DNA from: Streptomyces fuscichromogenes
Lineage (GTDB): Bacteria > Actinomycetota > Actinomycetes > Streptomycetales > Streptomycetaceae
Assembly (NCBI RefSeq): GCF_014645815.1
Contig: NZ_BMML01000009.1
Location: 56,742-120,741 of the forward strand
Direction of reading: 5' to 3'
Length of the DNA stretch: 64,000 nucleotides
The translations under genes were made by a program, and so were the position numbers. Positions 58,807 to 64,000 of the stretch are shown one piece after another. The number at the start of each line of letters is the position of its first letter. The first letter of the stretch is position 1. The notes beneath the pieces are model-generated. The model saw only the letters and a list, made by a program, of their open reading frames with translations. It was not told where the DNA came from and made no database searches.

Positions 58807-59409
58807 TCACAGCGCGTGCTGGGCGAGCAGCAGGGCTCCGATGCCCAGCATCGCCGCCCCCGAGGTGCGGGTGACCGCGCGGGCCGCCGCCGGGCGGGCG
58901 GCGAGCAGGCGGCGGGCGAGGACGCCGACGGTCAGGTAGACGGCGGTGCAGCAGGCCATGTGGAGGGCGCCCAGTACGGCCGTCTGGAGGGGTATGGGCG
59001 CATGGCCGCCCTTCGCGACCAGGAACTGGGGGAGCACGGAGAGGTAGAGCAGCAGCGCCTTGGGGTTGAGGCCGCTGATCGCCGCGCCCCGCAGCAAGCC
59101 GTCCGGCCCGGCCGCCGCCTCCTGCGGCACCGCCGGGTGGCGCAGCACGCTCCAGCCCAGCCACAGCAGGTATCCGGCGCCGGCCGCGGTCAGGGCCGTG
59201 AGCAGCCCCGGAGAACTCGCCACCAGCACCGCGAGGCCCGCCACCGCCAGCGCGGTATGCAGCGCGTATCCCGCCATCAGCCCGGCCACCGCGCGTCCCA
59301 CCGAGCGGCCGCGCACCCCGGCGGCGATCACGTACGCCCAGTCGGCGCCGGGCACGCAGACCAGCAGCAGGTCGACGGCGAGGAAGGAGAGCAGGTGTCC
59401 GGTGTCCAT
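58807..59409 (-). CDS. LysE-family amino-acid exporter
   Basis: A 200-residue membrane protein with six hydrophobic helices. It starts MDTGHLLSFLAVDLLLVCVPG and contains the conserved GADWAYVIAAGVRGRSVGRAVAG and ISGLNPKALLLYLSVLPQF. It exports amino acids or homoserine-lactone-like molecules. It is divergent from an Lrp/AsnC regulator, the usual regulator of LysE-type exporters. Confidence 0.9.
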   Translation of the reverse strand: MDTGHLLSFLAVDLLLVCVPGADWAYVIAAGVRGRSVGRAVAGLMAGYALHTALAVAGLAVLVASSPGLLTALTAAGAGYLLWLGWSVLRHPAVPQEAAAGPDGLLRGAAISGLNPKALLLYLSVLPQFLVAKGGHAPIPLQTAVLGALHMACCTAVYLTVGVLARRLLAARPAAARAVTRTSGAAMLGIGALLLAQHAL

Positions 59410-59491
59410 GGAGGGGACATTAAGTGTGATTGGCCCGAAAGTGTTGCCGAAATTTGCTCGGATGCGGCGGTTTCGGGGGAGAATCTTCCTC

Positions 59492-59944
59492 ATGGACGAC
59501 GTGGACCGGAAAATCCTTGCCGAGCTCCAGCAGGACGGGCGGCTGACCGTGACCGAGCTGGCCGGGCGGGTGCGGCTGAGCGTCTCGCCCTGCCACCGCC
59601 GGCTGCGCGAGCTGGAGCGGGCGGGGGCGATCAGCGGGTACCGGGCGGTGGTGGACCCGGCCGCCGTGGGGCTGACCTTCGAGGCGCTGGTCTTCGTGTC
59701 CATGCGGCAGGAGGACCGGGACACGGTCGCCGACTTCGAGCGGGCGCTCGCGGACATCCCCCATGTGCTGGACGCGCAGCGGCTGTTCGGCGAACCCGAC
59801 TACCTGCTGCGGGTGGCCACCGCCGACCTCGCCGCCTTCCAGCGGCTCTACGACGAGCGGCTCGCGACCCTGCCGGGCGTGCAGCGCCTCACCTCGACGC
59901 TGGTGATGAAGCACGTGGTCCGGGGCCGGCCGCTGCCGGCGTAG
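59492..59944 (+). CDS. Lrp/AsnC-family regulator
   Basis: A 150-residue regulator. The N-terminal helix-turn-helix is LDxxD-like (MDDVDRKILAELQQDGRL with TELAGRVRLSVSPCHRRLREL), followed by the RAM ligand domain (ALVFVSMRQEDRDTVADFERAL). It lies 82 bases from the divergent LysE gene and should activate it when an amino acid accumulates. Confidence 0.92.
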   Translation: MDDVDRKILAELQQDGRLTVTELAGRVRLSVSPCHRRLRELERAGAISGYRAVVDPAAVGLTFEALVFVSMRQEDRDTVADFERALADIPHVLDAQRLFGEPDYLLRVATADLAAFQRLYDERLATLPGVQRLTSTLVMKHVVRGRPLPA

Positions 59945-60008
59945 CGGAACAGGCGGCGGCCCACCTCGGGGTGAACCACCGCCTGCCAGACAGGACCCAG
60001 GGCGCGGG

Positions 60009-60656
60009 TTACTTCGTGGGCTTCTTCCCGGTCACGCCCAGGTGCACCAACAGCGCCAGGTTCGGCTTGAGTTCGGCCTGCTTCACACCCCAGGTCTGGA
60101 AACCCTTCTGGTGCGCGGCGACGGCCGCGAGCATCGCGACCAGCGAACCGGCCACGGCCGCCGGGTTCACGTCCTTGTCGACCCGGCCCTTGGACTGCAA
60201 CTCCGCGATGGAATCGGTCAGGGAGTTGTTCACCGAGTTGAGGATCTTCATACGGATCTTGTAGAACCGCTTGTCCCCCTCGGCCGCTCCCAGGTCGACC
60301 ACGCGCAGGATCGCGTCGTTCCTGCGCCAGAACTCCAGGAAGCCGTCGACGAGTTCCTGCGCGGTCGTCCAGCCGGCCTTGCCGACCCAGGAGCGCCCGG
60401 CCAGCAGCTCGGTCAACTGACCGCCCTCGGTGGCCATTTGCTCGGCAATCTCCAGGACGGCGCCCTCGACGTCCGGGAAGTACTGGTAGAAGGTCGCGGG
60501 CGAAGTACCCGCTTTCCGGGCGACATCGATGACCTTGACGTCCCGGTAAGGGGAGGAGCTGAGCATCTCGCTGAGGCAGTCGAGCAGCTTCTGCCGGGTC
60601 GCCTGCCCACGCCGGCCGGCCACGCGGCCGTCGACGGTACGCACTTGTCCTGTCAT
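60009..60656 (-). CDS. TetR-family transcriptional regulator
   Basis: A 215-residue TetR protein. The DNA-binding part is VIDVARKAGTSPATFYQYFPDVEGAVLEI near residues 42-70. The ligand domain contains WRRNDAILRVVDLGAAEGDKRF. It is the only TetR gene at the right side of the window and one candidate for binding the CTGACG...CGTCAG operators of the catabolic region. Its own promoter has no such site, and I believe this gene is conserved upstream of afsK in species without the catabolic genes, so the link is weak. The transcript ends with a long tail toward the Lrp gene. Confidence 0.88.
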   Translation of the reverse strand: MTGQVRTVDGRVAGRRGQATRQKLLDCLSEMLSSSPYRDVKVIDVARKAGTSPATFYQYFPDVEGAVLEIAEQMATEGGQLTELLAGRSWVGKAGWTTAQELVDGFLEFWRRNDAILRVVDLGAAEGDKRFYKIRMKILNSVNNSLTDSIAELQSKGRVDKDVNPAAVAGSLVAMLAAVAAHQKGFQTWGVKQAELKPNLALLVHLGVTGKKPTK

Positions 60657-60824
60657 GCCGTCAGCTTACCGAGGGGTGATCGGAGCGCGATTCGGCCGAC
60701 TGCAAATGGGGTGCACGGGTGTGCGAGGCGGCCGCGCGAACCGTAATCGGGCAGGAAAGCGCCGGTCACTCCGGGCGGGTGCGGCTGGTCTGCGCGGTGC
60801 GGGCCGGGCGGTTACTTTGACGTC

Positions 60825-61547
60825 ATGGCCGAAAACAGGGCATCCGGATACGCCGAGGGCGTCCCGTGCTGGGTGGACGTGCAGCTCCCCGACGTCGAGG
60901 CGGGCAAGCGGTTCTACGGCGGGCTCTTCGGGTGGACCTTCGAGGACGCCGGAGGGGCGGCCGTGTGGGCCCGGCTCGGCGGCGCGGCCGTCGCCAGGCT
61001 GGCGCGGAAGCGGGACGGCCGGATGCCCACCGTCTGGACGGTGTACTTCGCGACCCCGGACGCCCGCGGCCTCGCCCGCCGGGTCGTCGCCGCCGGCGGA
61101 CAGATCGTCAACGACCCCGGGCCCGTCCGCGACCTCGGCGTCGCGGCCCTGGCCGCCGATCCCACGGGTGCCGTCTTCGGTCTCTGGCAGGCCGCGGGCC
61201 ACCCGGGCTTCGGCGTCCGGCACGCCCCCGGCAGCTTCGCCTGGGCGCAGCTCTACACCAGCGACACCGACACGGCGAACACGTTCTACGGCCACCTCTT
61301 CACCGACGCCCTCTTCGGCGCCGACGCCGACCCGGACTTCGGCCGCGCCCCCGTGACCGAGGTGTTCGCGGCCGGGATGCCCTCCCAGTTCGTCGTCCAC
61401 TTCCGGACCGGGGACGTGACGGCCGCGGTGGGGGCCGTGCAGCGGCTGGGCGGCCGGGTCCAGGCGCCGCCCTTCGAGACGTCGTACGGAAAAGTGGCCG
61501 TCGTGACCGACAATCAAGGGGCGTCCTTCGCGCTGCTGGAACGCTGA
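60825..61547 (+). CDS. kbpA: VOC-fold protein, positional KbpA homologue
   Basis: A 240-residue protein made of two glyoxalase/bleomycin-resistance (VOC) modules: ASGYAEGVPCWVDVQLPDVEA to VFGLWQA, and GSFAWAQLYTSDTDTANTFY to the C-terminus FALLER. In S. coelicolor the protein encoded next to afsK, KbpA, binds the unphosphorylated kinase AfsK and inhibits its autophosphorylation. Position and size fit; I assign the name from context and memory. The start is ATG 60825. Confidence 0.75.
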   Translation: MAENRASGYAEGVPCWVDVQLPDVEAGKRFYGGLFGWTFEDAGGAAVWARLGGAAVARLARKRDGRMPTVWTVYFATPDARGLARRVVAAGGQIVNDPGPVRDLGVAALAADPTGAVFGLWQAAGHPGFGVRHAPGSFAWAQLYTSDTDTANTFYGHLFTDALFGADADPDFGRAPVTEVFAAGMPSQFVVHFRTGDVTAAVGAVQRLGGRVQAPPFETSYGKVAVVTDNQGASFALLER

Positions 61548-61557
61548 GGCCGATAAA

Positions 61558-61579
61558 TGTCTCACTTTGTCATGAGACA
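61558..61579. promoter_or_regulatory. Inverted repeat TGTCTCA-N8-TGAGACA upstream of afsK
   Basis: Perfect 7-bp arms at 61558-61564 and 61573-61579, 11 bases after the VOC gene stop in an AT-richer stretch. It may be an operator for afsK or a weak terminator. Confidence 0.5.
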
Positions 61580-61725
61580 CCCCGATTGATCACCGAGTTC
61601 GCAACCTGTGCCCGGGCCAGGAAGAATCGGGGTGCGTGCCGCCACGGCGGTGCGGTGGTGAGACGCTGCACGGGGTCGCGTACATATGTGGGTGGACGAG
61701 GCCGGTACGGGGAGGTGGCAGGCAA

Positions 61726-64000
61726 GTGGTGGATCAGCTGACGCAGCACGATCCGCGGCGGATCGGGCCGTTCGAGGTGCTGGGACGGCTGGGGGCCGGC
61801 GGCATGGGGCTGGTCTATCTGGCGCGCTCGGCGTCCGGCCGGCGCGTGGCGATCAAGACGGTCCGGACCGAGCTCGCCGAGGACCAGCTGTTCCGGGTCC
61901 GCTTCACCCGTGAGGTGGAGGCGGCCCGCGCGGTCTCCGGCTTCTACACGGCCGCCGTCGTCGACGCCGATCCGCGCGCCGCCGTGCCGTGGCTCGCGAC
62001 CGCGTACGTACCGGCGCCCTCCCTCGAAGAGATAGTGAACGACTGCGGGCCGCTCCCGGCCCAGGCGGTCCGCTGGCTCGCCGCGGGCGTCGCCGAGGCG
62101 CTCCAGTCGATCCACGGCGCCGGACTGGTCCACCGGGACCTCAAGCCCTCCAACGTCCTCGTCGTCGAGGACGGCCCCCGGGTCATCGACTTCGGCATCG
62201 CCTCCGGTGTCTCCAACACCCGCCTGACGATGACGAACGTCGCCGTCGGCACCCCCGCCTACATGTCGCCGGAGCAGGCGAAGGACTCCCGGTCCGTGAC
62301 CGGCGCGAGCGACGTCTTCTCGCTCGGCTCCATGCTCGTCTTCGCCGCCACCGGCCACCCGCCCTTCCACGGCGCCAACCCGGTCGAGACCGTCTTCATG
62401 CTGCTGCGCGAGGGACCCGACCTCGAAGGCCTCCCGGACGAGCTGCGCCCCCTCATCGAGTCCTGTATGCAGATGGAGGCCACGGGCCGCCCCAACCCGG
62501 CCGACCTCCAGGCCCAGCTGGCCCCCCACCTCTTCGGCTCCGGCTCCGACGACAGCGGTACGGCGTCCGCGTGGCTGCCCGAGAAGGCCGTCGGCCTGAT
62601 CGAGTCCCGCCGCGGCGGCCGCCCGGCCGTGAAACCCTCCGCCACCCCGTCCGGCGGCCGCAGCGCCGGCCGCCCGGTGCTGCCCCCGCCGCCCTCCTAC
62701 GACCCCGTGGTCCCGGCCCCGGTCCCCGTCGGCGGCCCCGACACCGGCCCGGTCCGCCTCGCCGGCGCCAAGGTGCCGATCGGGCCCGGCCCGCGCGTCG
62801 CCGACGCCCGCGCCGCCGCCGTGAAGGCACCGCCGCCCGAGGCCGGCCTGGTCGCCAGCTGGTCCCGCCCGCACCCCGGCGTCAACGGCGCCGACCCCGC
62901 CGTACCGCCGGTGCCCGCGCTGCCCCCGGAGACCGCGTCCGGCTGGCGGCCCTGGCGGTTCCGGATGTCCAACGACGTCTGGGGCACCCCGTCGGTCGAC
63001 GGCGACCTCGTCTACGTCACCTCCTTCGAGGTGCACGCCCTCGACGTGGCCACCGGCCGCCGCCGCTTCAAGACCCGTGACGTCGCCTGGTCCATGGCGG
63101 TCGCGGACGGCCGTGTCCACGCCTCCGACGGCCCCACCCTGTTCGCCCTGGAGGCCCGCGAGGGCGGCGACCTGTGGCGGTTGTCCACCGACGCCTGGGT
63201 GTACTCCCTCAAGGCCGACCGCGGCACCCTCGTCACCGGCACCCGGGGCGGCGGCGTCCAGGGCTGGGAGGCCGCCACCGGGCAGAAACTCTGGGAGCTG
63301 TCCGGCGCCCAGACCGACTTCGAGGCGCCGGAGTCCGGCCCCTGCCTCCACGACGGCACGGTCTACGTCTGGCAGGACGCGCGGCTGCGCGCGCTGGACG
63401 CCCGGACCGGCGACGAACGCTGGTCCTACCCCATCGGCGACGCGGCCTCCTGCGGCGGCGTCCCGGTCCGTCTCACGCACGCCGACGACGGCTTCGTGTA
63501 CGCCTCCGCGGGCACCCGCGTGATCGCCCTCGACACCGCGACGGGCCGGGTCCGCTGGCACTTCGAGGCCCCGGCGGTCTTCCTCTCCCCGCCCGCCTTC
63601 GTGCCGGGGCCCGCGGTCACCGGCGGCGGCATCTACCTCGCGGACTACCTCGGCACCGTCTACGCCCTCGACGCCACCGACGGCCGTGACCGCTGGCGCA
63701 TCGCGACGGAGGCCCGCGCCTCGATCGAACCGGTGCTCGTCGCCGCCGGCCACGTCCACGTCGGCAGCGGCAAGGGGCTCTACACCCTGGACGCGGTCAC
63801 CGGTACGCCCAAGTGGCGCTTCCAGGCGGGCGGCGACGTGGTGGGCGCCCCGGCGGTGGCCGAGGGCCGCATCCACTTCGGCTCCACCGACCACCTCCTG
63901 TACACGCTGAAGGCCGACGACGGCCGGCTGCGCTGGAAGCTGGCCACGGGCGGCGAGATCACCGGGTCGCCGGTGGTGCGCGACGGCGTGGTGTACGCGT
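61726..64000 (+). CDS. afsK: Serine/threonine protein kinase AfsK (3' end cut by window)
   Basis: The window holds 758 codons of this kinase. The catalytic domain covers residues 1-275: glycine loop GRLGAGGMGLVY, Lys44 in VAIKTV, Asp138 in VHRDLKPSN, DFG at 155-157, and the activation loop with Thr168 (SNTRLTMTNVAVGTP), the reported autophosphorylation site in S. coelicolor. A Pro-rich linker (about 290-410) leads to a C-terminal PQQ/beta-propeller domain with repeated ALDAxTGxxRW units. AfsK phosphorylates AfsR and DivIVA and links to antibiotic production and hyphal branching. No transmembrane helix is seen. GTG 61726 follows GGAGGT. About 40 residues are probably missing at the end. Confidence 0.93.
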   Translation, partial: MVDQLTQHDPRRIGPFEVLGRLGAGGMGLVYLARSASGRRVAIKTVRTELAEDQLFRVRFTREVEAARAVSGFYTAAVVDADPRAAVPWLATAYVPAPSLEEIVNDCGPLPAQAVRWLAAGVAEALQSIHGAGLVHRDLKPSNVLVVEDGPRVIDFGIASGVSNTRLTMTNVAVGTPAYMSPEQAKDSRSVTGASDVFSLGSMLVFAATGHPPFHGANPVETVFMLLREGPDLEGLPDELRPLIESCMQMEATGRPNPADLQAQLAPHLFGSGSDDSGTASAWLPEKAVGLIESRRGGRPAVKPSATPSGGRSAGRPVLPPPPSYDPVVPAPVPVGGPDTGPVRLAGAKVPIGPGPRVADARAAAVKAPPPEAGLVASWSRPHPGVNGADPAVPPVPALPPETASGWRPWRFRMSNDVWGTPSVDGDLVYVTSFEVHALDVATGRRRFKTRDVAWSMAVADGRVHASDGPTLFALEAREGGDLWRLSTDAWVYSLKADRGTLVTGTRGGGVQGWEAATGQKLWELSGAQTDFEAPESGPCLHDGTVYVWQDARLRALDARTGDERWSYPIGDAASCGGVPVRLTHADDGFVYASAGTRVIALDTATGRVRWHFEAPAVFLSPPAFVPGPAVTGGGIYLADYLGTVYALDATDGRDRWRIATEARASIEPVLVAAGHVHVGSGKGLYTLDAVTGTPKWRFQAGGDVVGAPAVAEGRIHFGSTDHLLYTLKADDGRLRWKLATGGEITGSPVVRDGVVYA

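Noticed and set aside
60816..60826. TGACGTCA at the VOC gene start as a catabolic operator
   Set aside because: It is only an 8-bp palindrome without the CTGACG...CGTCAG spacing of the other sites.

Overview
The window is chromosomal DNA from a Streptomyces species. It has very high GC, strong G/C preference at third codon positions, frequent GTG starts, 1-4 bp stop/start overlaps, and marker genes that I recognise from memory as Streptomyces core genes (dmdR1, purU, afsK, a citA/pdxH divergent pair, an SCO4402-type protein). From memory the flanks follow the S. coelicolor SCO4383-SCO4423 neighbourhood. I could not check this against a database. No tRNA, rRNA, CRISPR array, transposase or integrase was seen.

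Layout. 1-4.2 kb: acyl-CoA dehydrogenase, CoA ligase, enoyl-CoA hydratase and a TetR regulator in one tight operon. 4.2-9.3 kb: citrate synthase divergent from pdxH, a GNAT protein, a PAS sensor and a SIS sugar-isomerase-like protein. 9.7-14.3 kb: the iron regulator dmdR1, an alpha/beta-hydrolase whose nucleophile is Ala, and a two-gene ABC exporter. 14.5-22.5 kb: a prim-pol-like protein, an NsdA-like regulator, a membrane protein with ATQ-aromatic/aliphatic repeats, an orphan binding lipoprotein, purU and a hydrolase. 22.7-24.4 kb: a two-gene cassette that reads as a Pycsar anti-phage system, a class III nucleotide cyclase followed by a three-helix membrane effector. The cyclase is unusual in carrying two C-terminal cold-shock/OB-like segments. 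24.4-27.7 kb: an ECF sigma factor with a zinc-finger/mycothiol-fold anti-sigma partner, a STAS anti-anti-sigma factor and an EF-hand protein.

27.7-58.7 kb is a long accessory catabolic region. It holds two CoA ligases (one AMP-forming, one ADP-forming), four acyl-CoA dehydrogenase genes, enoyl-CoA hydratase, an SDR, a Zn alcohol dehydrogenase, a cyclase-family amidohydrolase, flavin reductase, a DUF35 OB-fold protein, an Ltp-like thiolase and a deazaflavin-type reductase. Unrelated genes are interspersed (AraC/MFS pair, CDP-glycerol transferase, amine oxidase, monooxygenase, secreted esterase, GNATs, expansin, a frameshifted PNPO gene). Most catabolic promoters share a 15-bp palindrome of the form CTGACGNNNCGTCAG, so the scattered genes look like one TetR-type regulon for a CoA-linked (alicyclic, branched or steroid-like) carboxylate. 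The substrate is unknown.

58.8-64 kb: LysE exporter, Lrp/AsnC regulator, TetR regulator, a VOC protein in the position of kbpA, and afsK, cut by the window end. A dispersed intergenic repeat built around GGGGCGCGGGGAACTGCGCG recurs at gene ends across the window.
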